Shown here: piece after piece, positions 1-6,494 of the stretch | Layout of the letters: the number at the start of each line of letters is the position of its first letter | Position numbering within the stretch: position 1 is the stretch's first letter | Origin: JBFMFE01 sp040752295 | GTDB lineage: Bacteria; UBP15; UBA6099; JBFMBQ01 | DNA length: 7,878 nt | Assembly: GCA_040752295.1 (NCBI GenBank) | Contig: JBFMFE010000197.1 | Span: 1 to 7,878, forward strand | Direction of reading: 5' to 3' | Position numbers and translations under genes: made by a program | The notes under the pieces: model-generated | Database searches by the model: none | Seen by the model: the letters and a program-made list of their open reading frames with translations, nothing else | What the model was told of the DNA's origin: nothing

Positions 1-5
1 GCGGC

Positions 6-1670
6 TCAGAAGTTGATCAGCAGTTCGCCCCTTACGCGGTTCAGGATCATCGGGTCCACGCCCTGCTGCATGTACTCGACCCTGAAAGTGGAATCCTCGT
101 TGACCGGCTTGGTGATCGAGAACGCGCCGAATGCCGGATAGTCGTATCCTTCGAGGTCCACCGTGGCGTTCGCCGGGTGCACGCCACCCGCGAAGTCGCC
201 GTAAATCGCCTTCGCCGCGAGCGTCACGTCGCCGAGCACGGTGTGGCTCGCCTCGAGACCGAAGCCCTTGAATCCCGCAGGGAAGACGTTCCTTCCGGAC
301 TCGAAGCTGTACATCTGACCCTGCTGGTTCCCGCAGATGTCAAGCCCTGTCGGGCAGGAAGCGTCGTACTCGGTAAACGGGCTTCCGTCCATGCTCGTGA
401 GCGTCGGCGCAGCGGGCAGGTCGGCATACGAAAGCGTGACCTTGGAGATGTCCGTCTCGTACACGTCCAGCCCCACCGCGTAGCTGTAGTCGTCGGTGTT
501 GGCGCCGGGACTGACACCGAAAGAAGTGTCGGTGATCGTCAGGTACTCCGCCTTCAGTCCGGTGAGGAACCGGCTGTTCTTGAGCAGGTTGGCGTTGATG
601 TCCGCCCCCCAGCCCTTCTCGTCGTCGTACCCGTTGCCGAGGTAGTTGACTCCGACCAGCACGTCGTCCAGGTCAATGTCGAGCCTGCCGGCGAAGAGGA
701 CGTCCTTCTGCGCGGAGCCCAGACCGGACAATCCGATGCCTATCTGTCCGGTGTCAAGGAGCATGCCCGTTCCGGTCAACTGCACCCTGTCCTTGCCGAC
801 GGCGGCGGTGATGCCGGCGACGGACTCAAGACCCGTGTTGTCCAGAAGCATCCCGTACGGACCGAACACAACCTTCTGGTAGCCGGACGTAACGGTGAGC
901 AGGTCGAGTTCCTTCGCGGACTCGGTGAAGTCGAGCTTCACGTAGGCGTGCTCGATGTCGAGGTCGGAGCTGTTCACGGGGACCGGTCCCGTGTCTATCA
1001 TGTTCACGATGTACTGCTTCAGACCGATGGAGAAGTCGGCGTTGTCACCCACCTCGCCCGTGAACTGGAGGTACGGAACCAATTCGTAGCCCGCGTTGAG
1101 GTCAACGGAGGCGCCAGCAGCGTAGACTCCGGCGGGGTCGTACATCCGTGTGAAGTAGCTGGTGGCGAAGTTCGCGGCGTTCAGCTCGGAATTGGGGATG
1201 TCAATCCTCTGGCGGATGCTGCCCGTGACGTTCAGGTTGAAGAACGCCTTGTCCATGCGGTCCTCGAGGACGGCGATCTTCTCGGCGTTTTCGTCCACCT
1301 TGACCTTCAGGGCGGCAAGCTCGTCCTTGAATTCGGCGGCGAGCTTCTTGACGATGTCCTTCACCTCGTCGAGGTCCTGCGCCTCCTCGACCGTCTCCGC
1401 CTTGCCCGGAGCGCAATCCTCCTTCGTGCAGTACTCGTTTTCGAGCTTGTCCAGGAGGCGCTGCACGACCATCGCGTACTCATAGCGCGTCAGCGACCTC
1501 TGCCCGCCGAAGGTCCCGTCGGGGTAACCCTCGATGATCCCTTCGTCAACGAGTTTCTGCACGGCGTCCGCCGCCCAGTGCCCGCTCGGCACGTCCACGA
1601 GGGTCTTGCCGAACGCCGTTCCGGCGACGAACAAAGCGATAAAAACCGCTAAGAAAGCTGTCTTTTTCAT
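6..1670 (-). CDS. SLH-domain outer-membrane beta-barrel (porin-like) protein
   Basis: The product is a 554-residue envelope protein. Residues 1-21 form a signal peptide (MKKTAFLAVF start, hydrophobic core, probable cut after AFG). Residues about 24-75 form one S-layer homology domain (DVPSGHWAADAV, then EGYPDGTFGG and LTRYEYAMVV). Residues about 92-142 are charged, heptad-like coiled coil. The rest is rich in alternating beta strands and ends in ...GELLINF, whose terminal Phe is typical of BAM-inserted barrels. In known relatives (OmpM/SlpA type) the SLH domain binds cell-wall polymer and the barrel lies in the outer membrane, so the protein links the two; that role is inferred here. The start is set at ATG 1670, because GGGAGG sits six bases upstream. 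A TTG two codons earlier (1676) lies too close to that site. The gene is divergent from ilvD across a long non-coding region. Whether it conducts solutes cannot be read from sequence. Confidence 0.88.
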   Translation of the reverse strand: MKKTAFLAVFIALFVAGTAFGKTLVDVPSGHWAADAVQKLVDEGIIEGYPDGTFGGQRSLTRYEYAMVVQRLLDKLENEYCTKEDCAPGKAETVEEAQDLDEVKDIVKKLAAEFKDELAALKVKVDENAEKIAVLEDRMDKAFFNLNVTGSIRQRIDIPNSELNAANFATSYFTRMYDPAGVYAAGASVDLNAGYELVPYLQFTGEVGDNADFSIGLKQYIVNMIDTGPVPVNSSDLDIEHAYVKLDFTESAKELDLLTVTSGYQKVVFGPYGMLLDNTGLESVAGITAAVGKDRVQLTGTGMLLDTGQIGIGLSGLGSAQKDVLFAGRLDIDLDDVLVGVNYLGNGYDDEKGWGADINANLLKNSRFLTGLKAEYLTITDTSFGVSPGANTDDYSYAVGLDVYETDISKVTLSYADLPAAPTLTSMDGSPFTEYDASCPTGLDICGNQQGQMYSFESGRNVFPAGFKGFGLEASHTVLGDVTLAAKAIYGDFAGGVHPANATVDLEGYDYPAFGAFSITKPVNEDSTFRVEYMQQGVDPMILNRVRGELLINF

Positions 1671-1748
1671 ACACAACCTCCCTGGAATTTAAACGATGCG
1701 CGTGTCAGAGAACGATTCGAGCGAAAGTTTCCTTGTTTCCTTTCCTCT

Positions 1749-1821
1749 CTCTTCATCCTCTGCTCCTGAAGAGTCGGCTTTTGTACCGGGCTTTCCAGGT
1801 TTTCACCCCCTTTTGTGCCGG
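1749..1821 (-). promoter_or_regulatory. Structured 5' leader of the SLH-barrel gene
   Basis: If transcription of the barrel gene begins in the AT-rich block, the mRNA leader is 100-200 bases long and carries several small structures, read on the minus strand. The motif CCGG(C/T)ACAAAAG occurs twice as a direct repeat, complementary to 1810-1821 and 1778-1789 (11 of 12 bases identical, 32 bases apart). Between the copies lies a short hairpin with a GAAA tetraloop (GGU-GAAA-ACC, 1798-1807). Next comes a perfect 7-bp stem (1749-1755 with 1767-1773) whose 11-base loop is purine-rich. About 80 bases then precede the ribosome binding site. This could be mRNA-stabilising or a ligand- or protein-binding leader. 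I do not recognise a known riboswitch class, and the function is not established. Confidence 0.35.
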
Positions 1822-1857
1822 ATTAATACAAAAGCAATACATAATCCCAAACAATAC

Positions 1858-1891
1858 ATTATATTTTCTATGAATACTCTGCATTTTTCAA
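1858..1891 (-). promoter_or_regulatory. Candidate promoter for the SLH-barrel gene
   Basis: On the minus strand a perfect TATAAT lies at 1863-1858 and a TTGAAA at 1891-1886. Their spacing is 22 bases, too long for one classic sigma70 promoter. TTGAAA with 17-base spacing would instead use GAAAAT (1868-1863). Another weak pair, TTGGGA and TATTAA, lies nearer the gene. The AT-rich block surely favours promoter activity, but I cannot choose one start site from sequence. Confidence 0.25.
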
Positions 1892-1901
1892 CTGAAAACG
1901 A

Positions 1902-1913
1902 CATTAATTAATG
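1902..1913. promoter_or_regulatory. 12-bp perfect palindrome (possible operator)
   Basis: CATTAATTAATG is a perfect palindrome just upstream of the TTGAAA/TATAAT candidates of the barrel gene. It could bind a dimeric regulator, but AT-rich DNA yields such palindromes by chance, so this is a weak call. Confidence 0.2.
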
Positions 1914-2049
1914 ATGATTTAAATAGATTTTAAAAGCATTGGTATTTTATTTTTACTTCATGACTCAAAACTGCTTTTTTTGCCTGATTTACGAAAAAAT
2001 GCGCTTTTTTAAAAAAATTCCTCACTTTTTGTGAACCTTAGTGTATCAC

Positions 2050-2195
2050 TTCATAAATTCGCTAACGTATTTTCAGAGGCGAAGCCTCCCTGGACTGCGG
2101 CGAGCCATCGCCGCCTTCATCTCCGATAGTCAAGGCGGTGTTCACACACCGCACTCCAAGGCGCTTCGCGCAGAATACGTTAGAGTATTTACGAA
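2050..2195. repeat. REPIN-like bipartite inverted-repeat element
   Basis: The 146-bp stretch is two related halves in opposite orientation. The outer arms, 2050-2071 and 2174-2195, match at 19 of 22 positions when one is inverted, with a perfect CTAACGTATT core. Inside each arm is GCGAAGC. Then comes a 27-base unit at 2091-2117 and, inverted, at 2132-2158, of form TGGA(C/G)TGCGG, stem, 4-base loop, CCGCCTT. Each unit folds into a 7-bp hairpin (2097-2103 with 2108-2114; 2135-2141 with 2146-2152). The two units differ at paired stem positions in a compensatory way (C-G against T-A, A-T against T-A). A 14-base spacer separates them. This is the layout of REP doublets (REPINs), which known systems spread with a RAYT transposase. 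No RAYT gene lies in the window, so mobility is inferred. Confidence 0.65.
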
Positions 2196-2230
2196 ATAGT
2201 GCACTTAGCACTCCTGGGTTCCCGCTCCAC

Positions 2231-2311
2231 GCCTGTCTGCCGCCTGCCTGGCTGGCAGACAGGTTGGCACCTGTCTGCGTGCGGGCACGCACAGGCAGGC
2301 GGCAGACAGGC
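2231..2311. repeat. 81-bp cloverleaf-like nested palindrome
   Basis: A perfect 20-bp inverted repeat (2231-2250 with 2292-2311) encloses two further hairpins: a perfect 10-bp stem at 2255-2264 with 2269-2278 (loop TGGC), and a 6-bp stem at 2276-2281 with 2286-2291. The last two share three bases, so they compete slightly. GCAGACAGG or its complement occurs four times in alternating orientation, so the unit appears built by inverted duplication. It codes for nothing plausible. It may be a mobile palindromic element or a transcription barrier between the divergent genes. It is different in sequence from the neighbouring 2050-2195 element. Confidence 0.6.
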
Positions 2312-2323
2312 CGCGGAACAAAA

Positions 2324-2351
2324 CGGCGCGGCAGGCAGGCGTACCGCGCCG
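2324..2351. repeat. GC-rich hairpin next to the palindrome
   Basis: A perfect 8-bp stem (CGGCGCGG at 2324-2331 with CCGCGCCG at 2344-2351) has a 12-base loop containing GGCAGGC, a word shared with the palindrome just upstream. On the plus strand it is followed by GAAGAGGGTTTTT, but no plus-strand gene precedes it. It may be a decayed further copy of the palindromic element. Confidence 0.35.
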
Positions 2352-2361
2352 AAGAGGGTTT

Positions 2362-2390
2362 TTGCTCAGGAATCATAATTCGCCTATGAT
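2362..2390 (+). promoter_or_regulatory. Sigma70-like promoter for ilvD
   Basis: TTGCTC (2362-2367) and TATGAT (2385-2390) are spaced by 17 bases. The -10 matches the consensus at five of six positions, the -35 only at TTG. A second AT-rich box, GATAAT, overlaps just downstream. Initiation near 2397 would leave a leader of about 100 bases before the ilvD start. I see no leader peptide with runs of Ile, Leu or Val codons, so classic attenuation is not evident. Confidence 0.5.
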
Positions 2391-2499
2391 AATATGATGC
2401 GCCACCGTTGAAAGCCGCGCGGGGAAGATGGAGAGAAACCCGCGACGGGACCGACGGAAGGCGATGACGCGGGGGACACCGGAAACGGAGAGGATCGAG

Positions 2500-4173
2500 A
2501 TGAAGAGCGATTTGGTTAAGAAGGGCGTTGAAAGGGCGCCGCACCGCTCGCTTCTGCGCGCGCTCGGGCTGACGGACGATGAGATAAGCCGCCCGTTCGT
2601 CGGCGTCGCCAATTCATGGAACGAGATCGTGCCGGGTCACGTCCACCTGAACGCGATGGCGGCGGCGGTGAAAGCGGGAGTGAGGGCGGCGGGCGGAACG
2701 CCGTTCGAGTTTTCCACCATCGGGATGTGCGACGGAATCGCCATGAACCATCCCGGTATGAGGTACTCTCTTGCGAGCAGGGAGTTGATCGCCGATTCGG
2801 TGGAGGTGATGGCGGAGGCTCATGCGTTCGACGCGATGGTGTTCATCAGCGGGTGCGACAAGATCACGCCGGGGATGATGATGGCGATGGCGCGGCTGGA
2901 CCTTCCGTCGGTCATCGTCACGGGCGGACCGATGCTGCCCGGGCGGCTGGGAGAGCGCGCGCTCGACGTGATTGACGTGTTCGAGGCGGTCGGGGGACTC
3001 AGGTCCGGGGCGATCACCGCCGGGGAGCTGAAGGAAATCGAGGAGAGCGCGTGTCCCGGGTGCGGGTCGTGCGCGGGGATGTTCACCGCCAACTCGATGG
3101 CGTGCATCGCCGAGGCGCTGGGGATCGCGCTGCCGGGCAACGGGACGATACCCGCGGTGCACTCGGAGCGCGTCATGCTGGCGAGGCGGGCGGGCGAGCA
3201 GGCGATGAAGCTGCTCGAGGGAGCGCTCACGCCGCGGAAGATACTCACGGAAAAGGCTTTCGCGAACGCCGTGGCGGTTGACATGGCGCTCGGATGCTCG
3301 ACGAACACGGTGCTTCACCTGCTTGCGCTGGCGAATGAGTGCGGGGCGGGCGTGACGCTGAGGACGTTCGACGAGATAAGCGGGCGCACGCCGAACCTCT
3401 GCCGCATACGTCCCGGCGGCGGGCATTACGTTGTGGACCTTTACGAGGCGGGGGGGGTTGCGGCGGTGATGAAGGAACTGCTGGACGCGGGGCTGATCGA
3501 GGGGAGAGCGGCAACGGTGACGGGCAGGAGCGTGAGGGAGAACCTGAGGTCTGCGCGGAGGGTTGGGGAGGAGGTGATCCGCCCCGCCGGGAATCCATAT
3601 TCGGCGGCGGGTGGTCTGTCGGTGCTTTACGGGAACCTTGCGCCGGACGGGGCGGTTGTGAAGACCAGCGCGGTGGCGGCGGGCATGCTTAAGACGCGTG
3701 GTCGGGCGCGTGTGTTCGATTCCGAGGAGTCCGCGTGCGGCGCGATACTCGGGGGACGGATCGAGCCGGGCGACTGCATCGTGATTCGGTACGAGGGACC
3801 GAAAGGCGGTCCCGGGATGCGCGAGATGCTTACGCCGACCTCCGCGGTGGCGGGGATGGGGCTGTCTGAGAAGGTGTCGCTTGTGACGGACGGGCGTTTT
3901 TCGGGAGGGACGCGTGGGGCTGCGGTGGGGCACGTATCGCCCGAAGCCGCCGCGGGCGGACCGATCGCGCTCGTTCGGGACGGCGACGCCGTGACGATAG
4001 ACATACCGGCAAAGAAGATCGCGCTCGAAGTGGATGAGTCGGAACTGAAGAGGCGCGCGGAAAGTAGCGAGCCGCCGCCGCGCAAGGATGCGGGCGGGTT
4101 CCTGCGCAGGTACGCTGCGCTCGTGGGTCCGGCGAGCGGCGGCGCGGTTCTTGCGCCGCCGGCGCGGGAATAA
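2500..4173 (+). CDS. ilvD: Dihydroxy-acid dehydratase IlvD
   Basis: The enzyme dehydrates 2,3-dihydroxy-3-methylbutanoate (or -pentanoate) to the 2-keto acid in valine, isoleucine and leucine synthesis, in the cytoplasm. The 557 residues span the whole IlvD/Edd family: KKGVERAPHRSLL at the start, PFVGVANSWNEIVPGHVHL (32-50), SGCDKITPG (117-125, cluster Cys119 and Mg-binding Lys121 by family analogy), CPGCGSCAGMFTANSM (185-200), GCSTNT (265-270), and DGRFSGGTRG (464-473) with the likely catalytic Ser468. The PGH in the first motif replaces the PCN of [2Fe-2S] enzymes, so an oxygen-sensitive E. coli-type cluster is likely; this is inference. The start is ATG 2500, preceded by GGAGAGG at six bases. 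An in-frame ATG at 2428 would add 24 Arg-rich residues unlike any family N-terminus. The gene stands alone, with no ilv neighbour in view. Confidence 0.97.
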   Translation: MKSDLVKKGVERAPHRSLLRALGLTDDEISRPFVGVANSWNEIVPGHVHLNAMAAAVKAGVRAAGGTPFEFSTIGMCDGIAMNHPGMRYSLASRELIADSVEVMAEAHAFDAMVFISGCDKITPGMMMAMARLDLPSVIVTGGPMLPGRLGERALDVIDVFEAVGGLRSGAITAGELKEIEESACPGCGSCAGMFTANSMACIAEALGIALPGNGTIPAVHSERVMLARRAGEQAMKLLEGALTPRKILTEKAFANAVAVDMALGCSTNTVLHLLALANECGAGVTLRTFDEISGRTPNLCRIRPGGGHYVVDLYEAGGVAAVMKELLDAGLIEGRAATVTGRSVRENLRSARRVGEEVIRPAGNPYSAAGGLSVLYGNLAPDGAVVKTSAVAAGMLKTRGRARVFDSEESACGAILGGRIEPGDCIVIRYEGPKGGPGMREMLTPTSAVAGMGLSEKVSLVTDGRFSGGTRGAAVGHVSPEAAAGGPIALVRDGDAVTIDIPAKKIALEVDESELKRRAESSEPPPRKDAGGFLRRYAALVGPASGGAVLAPPARE

Positions 4174-4178
4174 GCGCC

Positions 4179-4203
4179 GTCCGACCAGTCCGACTGATCT
4201 GAC
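4179..4203. repeat. Short 9-base-period repeat after ilvD
   Basis: GTCCGACCA, GTCCGACTG and ATCTGACCC follow one another from 4179, giving a degenerate tandem repeat with period nine just after the ilvD stop. It lies between convergent genes. Short intergenic tandem repeats of this kind can be dispersed in a genome, but only one copy is visible here. Confidence 0.3.
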
Positions 4204-4218
4204 CCCGAAGGAACGCCC

Positions 4219-4250
4219 GGACGCGCGACCCGGCGGGCGGCGGCGCGTCC
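4219..4250 (+). terminator. Probable ilvD terminator
   Basis: A perfect 8-bp GC stem (GGACGCGC at 4219-4226 with GCGCGTCC at 4243-4250) is followed by GTTATTCTTC, six T in ten. It lies 46 bases after the ilvD stop and touches the stop codon of the convergent gene. The T tract is weak, and on the minus strand there is none, so it is called for ilvD only. A separate 9-bp hairpin (4137-4145 with 4153-4161) lies inside the last ilvD codons, with no T tract. Confidence 0.4.
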
Positions 4251-4251
4251 G

Positions 4252-4809
4252 TTATTCTTCGTCAAGGGACTCCTCGTCGCCGTTCGACGTCGAGGGTTTT
4301 CCGTCGTTTTCCATGATTCCGAGCATCTTTTTTATGGTCTGGCAGTCCTTTTCGAGGTTTTTTTCGTAGGCTTTTCCGAGCACCTGTTCGGCGATCTTGC
4401 CCACGACCGGGACTTTGACCTTGATGACCATTTCGAGATCGCGGACGGTCTCAGGCGTTCCGTCCTGTTTGATTCGTTCCCTGTAAACGGATTTGCCCTT
4501 GCAGAAGAAGACGTCCCTGTGGTGCTCCGGTATGACGGTCCAGACGTGCACGCCGGAGTCGAAGTCGTATTCCGAGTCGTCAACGCACCTGAGCATCTCC
4601 GGTTTCAGGACGCCTCTCAGGGCGGGCGGAATATGCGCGGAAAGCTCGATGCGGCGCTTCGTTTTGAGAACGTTCCCCTTCTGTTCCCTCCAGAATTCCC
4701 TGTACTGTTTCATTTCCGGAAACTTGTCGAGGTTTTCGAACCGCTTCTCCCTTGCCTCCTGCACTTTTTCGAGCGGGGCGTTGAACCTGTGGGTCACCTT
4801 GATTTTCAA
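4252..4809 (-). CDS. DUF2505/SRPBCC-like protein of unknown function
   Basis: The 185-residue protein has no signal peptide or membrane segment. It opens with a strand, MKIKVTHRFNAPLEKVQEA, typical of the START/SRPBCC fold, has strand-rich middle parts (VWTVIPEHHRDVFFCKG, 89-105), and ends with VKVPVVGKIAEQVLGKAYEKNLEKDC (131-156), the long C-terminal helix that closes the pocket in this fold. The layout resembles DUF2505 proteins, which are thought to bind a hydrophobic ligand; no substrate is known. The last 18 residues are acidic and probably disordered. The start is TTG 4809, with GAGAGGTGA about six bases upstream; the next in-frame ATG is 33 codons in and would cut off the first strand. 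The gene is convergent with ilvD and has its own upstream region, so it is probably a single-gene unit. Confidence 0.65.
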   Translation of the reverse strand: MKIKVTHRFNAPLEKVQEAREKRFENLDKFPEMKQYREFWREQKGNVLKTKRRIELSAHIPPALRGVLKPEMLRCVDDSEYDFDSGVHVWTVIPEHHRDVFFCKGKSVYRERIKQDGTPETVRDLEMVIKVKVPVVGKIAEQVLGKAYEKNLEKDCQTIKKMLGIMENDGKPSTSNGDEESLDEE

Positions 4810-4931
4810 AATCTCTCACCTCTCCGCGAGTATTTCCTCCGGTTTGAAGGCGCCGCCGCGCAGGGCGCCGTTCGCCGGACAGCCGCGCGGCTTCGCGCCA
4901 CATCCCGCGGCGGCGTCCGCGCCGGGGAAAA

Positions 4932-4960
4932 ATTATAATCATAAAAACGGATATAATCCA
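4932..4960 (-). promoter_or_regulatory. Candidate promoter for the DUF2505-like gene
   Basis: On the minus strand a perfect TATAAT (4937-4932) lies in the only AT-rich patch of the 233-base gap between the two flanking genes. At 17-base spacing the -35 would be TGGATT (4960-4955), a poor match. It would give a leader of about 120 bases, which is GC-rich. The same patch also reads TATAAT on the plus strand (4934-4939 and 4952-4957), but no plus-strand gene follows. Confidence 0.35.
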
Positions 4961-5042
4961 GTTCCGTGAAAGCCGCCTGTTGGGATGATCCCGTTTTTCC
5001 CGCTCGCGCCGGTCCGCGCGCCGCGCCCGCGTGTTGACGCGA

Positions 5043-6005
5043 TCACGCCGTTTCCCGCTCCGCGCGCCCTGCCCTTTTTTCCCATTCCACCTGCTTTCCG
5101 ACGCCTTCCTCGATGGACACGGAGGGTTCGTAGCCGAGTATGCGGCGCGCTTTCGCGACGTCGGCGGCGGTGTGCCGGACGTCGCCCTTCTGAGAGTGGA
5201 CGTACTCTATGGCGGGTTTGACCCGGTGGCCGGACTCAAGTATCGAGATGACCCTGTTAAGGGAGACGCGCGAGCCGCCGCCGACGTTGAGAGCCTCGCC
5301 CTCTGCGCCGGATTCCATCGCGGAGACGGTCGCCGCGACCGCGTCGTCAACGAATGTGAAGTCCCGCGTCTGTGCGCCGTCGCCGTAGACCTGGAAGGGG
5401 GCGCCGTCGAGTGCGGCGCGGATGAGCCGGGAGAAAGCCATGTCCGGTCTCTGACGCGGTCCGTAAACTGTGAAGTAGCGGAGCATTACGGCGGGGACGC
5501 CGTGGTTTTTCCAGTAGAGGCGGCAGAGGTTTTCCGCGGCGAGCTTCGTGACGCCGTAGGGAGACACCGGGAGGGGGACGGCGTCCTCGCGCGTGGGGAG
5601 GGATTCGGCGTCGCCGTAGATTGAGGAGGAGGAAGCGAAGACGAATTTTTTCAGAGGGGCGTCCCTGAATTCCTCGAGCAGGAGCTGCGTGGCGAGAACG
5701 TTGCGCTCGGCGTACGCCTGGAAACCTGTTCCCCAGCTCGCGCGCACTCCCGGCTGCGCGGCGAGGTGGAAGACCGCCTCGACGCCGCCGGCTTTTTCTT
5801 TCCATGCCGCGGCGTTCCTTATATCGCCCTCGATGAACGTGAACCCGGCGTTTTTCAAAAGGGGCTGGAGATTCGCCCGTTTCCGTTCAACGGAGTAATA
5901 ATCGGTGAGACAGTCAATTCCGAGTACGTCGTGGTCCGCCGCGAGGAGTTTTTCGCAGAGGTGGGAACCTATGAAACCGGCGGCGCCGGTAACGAGTATC
6001 TTCAA
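5043..6005 (-). CDS. NAD-dependent sugar-nucleotide epimerase/dehydratase
   Basis: This 320-residue extended short-chain dehydrogenase acts on nucleotide sugars for surface polysaccharides. The NAD site is MKILVTGAAGFIGSH (Gly7, Gly10, Gly13) with Asp31 after the second strand. FHLAAQPGVRASW lies at 79-91. The catalytic set is SSSSIYGD (125-132) with YGVTK (Tyr150, Lys154), and RYFTVYGPRQRPDMA follows at 176-190. TDYYSVERKRANL (34-46) and the QPGVR stretch resemble UDP-glucuronate/UDP-glucose 4-epimerase relatives, but the exact substrate cannot be told. The start is taken as TTG 6005, where family proteins begin (MKILVTG), with GCGGGA five bases upstream as a weak ribosome site. The in-frame ATG at 6065 would add 20 Gly/Arg-rich residues. 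It lies 105 bases after the ytxH-like gene and is probably co-transcribed with it. Confidence 0.88.
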   Translation of the reverse strand: MKILVTGAAGFIGSHLCEKLLAADHDVLGIDCLTDYYSVERKRANLQPLLKNAGFTFIEGDIRNAAAWKEKAGGVEAVFHLAAQPGVRASWGTGFQAYAERNVLATQLLLEEFRDAPLKKFVFASSSSIYGDAESLPTREDAVPLPVSPYGVTKLAAENLCRLYWKNHGVPAVMLRYFTVYGPRQRPDMAFSRLIRAALDGAPFQVYGDGAQTRDFTFVDDAVAATVSAMESGAEGEALNVGGGSRVSLNRVISILESGHRVKPAIEYVHSQKGDVRHTAADVAKARRILGYEPSVSIEEGVGKQVEWEKRAGRAERETA

Positions 6006-6110
6006 ATTTCCCGCATCACCACCGGGGTCGCAGGATAAGCCGCCGCCGGCGGCGCGGCGGCGCATCCGCTCCGACCGGGCGCGGGCCGCCGCGAACGTGA
6101 AAGCGGCTGT

Positions 6111-6446
6111 TTACTGTTCGTCTTTCGTCTTCCTGGCGATGCGTTCCCTTGCGCTCTCGATGATCTGAGAGGTTCGCTCTCTGGTTGATCCGAACGCCCC
6201 GGTGACCTGGTCTTTCGCCTCTTCCATCGCATCGCGCGCGCGGTTGAGCGCATCGCCCGCCCTCGATGAGAGGTCGGACACCTTCTCCTTGATCCTGCCG
6301 CGCGTTTCCGCCCCGGACTGCGGGGCGTAGAGGAGCGCCGTCACCGCTCCCACCACGGCGCCGGTCAGGAACCCGAGCGCCAGGCTCAGGAAGCTTCCGC
6401 GGCGCTTCTCCGGGGGGCGCTCCACGGTCGTCTTTTCCTCGCTCAC
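6111..6446 (-). CDS. YtxH-like small membrane protein
   Basis: The 111-residue protein has a short charged N-terminus, one Gly-rich membrane segment (about 18-40, LSLALGFLTGAVVGAVTALL), then YAPQSGAETRGRIKEK, the hallmark of the YtxH family. The rest is an amphipathic, charged helix (50-108) that probably forms a coiled coil. Family members are linked to the general stress response in Bacillus, yet their biochemical job is unknown. The start is GTG 6446, supported by GAGGTGATC five bases before it, a nine-base match to the complement of the 16S 3' end. A strong promoter lies about 50 bases upstream. The epimerase gene follows 105 bases downstream. Confidence 0.85.
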   Translation of the reverse strand: MSEEKTTVERPPEKRRGSFLSLALGFLTGAVVGAVTALLYAPQSGAETRGRIKEKVSDLSSRAGDALNRARDAMEEAKDQVTGAFGSTRERTSQIIESARERIARKTKDEQ

Positions 6447-6494
6447 TCTTGATCACCTCGACAATTCCCGGTATCGAAGATTCGGGTTCACTAA

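Larger units (their letters stand above)
1822..2049. other. AT-rich non-coding block
   Basis: This stretch is strongly AT-rich, with runs of A and T of six to seven, inside a window that is otherwise GC-rich. No open frame here looks coding. It lies upstream of the barrel gene and next to the palindromic elements. It probably holds the barrel gene promoter and UP-element-like or nucleoid-protein-binding DNA. A short A/T-flanked inverted repeat around GCGC lies near 1994-2010. The rest of the long gap (1671-2499) is described in the leader, repeat and promoter entries; nothing else in it looks like a gene. Confidence 0.5.

Noticed and set aside
177..1652. Long open frame on the plus strand opposite the SLH-barrel gene
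   Set aside because: It is a GC-codon shadow; the minus-strand frame has a signal peptide, SLH domain, barrel ending and ribosome site, while the plus-strand product resembles no protein family.
1749..1821. Cyclic-di-GMP (GEMM-I) riboswitch in the barrel gene leader
   Set aside because: The GNRA hairpin flanked by A-rich elements looks similar at first sight, but the conserved GACGCAAAGCC core is missing. A cmsearch with the Rfam GEMM model would settle it.
2428..2499. N-terminal extension of IlvD
   Set aside because: The 24 extra residues are Arg-rich and unlike the family, and the good ribosome site belongs to the ATG at 2500.
2062..2544. Open frame across the palindromic region
   Set aside because: It runs through hairpin DNA and into ilvD, has biased composition and no ribosome site; the inverted repeats explain the sequence better.
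2614..3933. Long open frame opposite ilvD
   Set aside because: The product is rich in Arg, His and Pro as expected of an antisense shadow of GC-rich codons, and ilvD is certain on the other strand.
4981..4998. Small hairpin with T run on the plus strand (GGGATGATCCCGTTTTT)
   Set aside because: The stem is only four base pairs and no plus-strand gene precedes it, so it is unlikely to be a working terminator.
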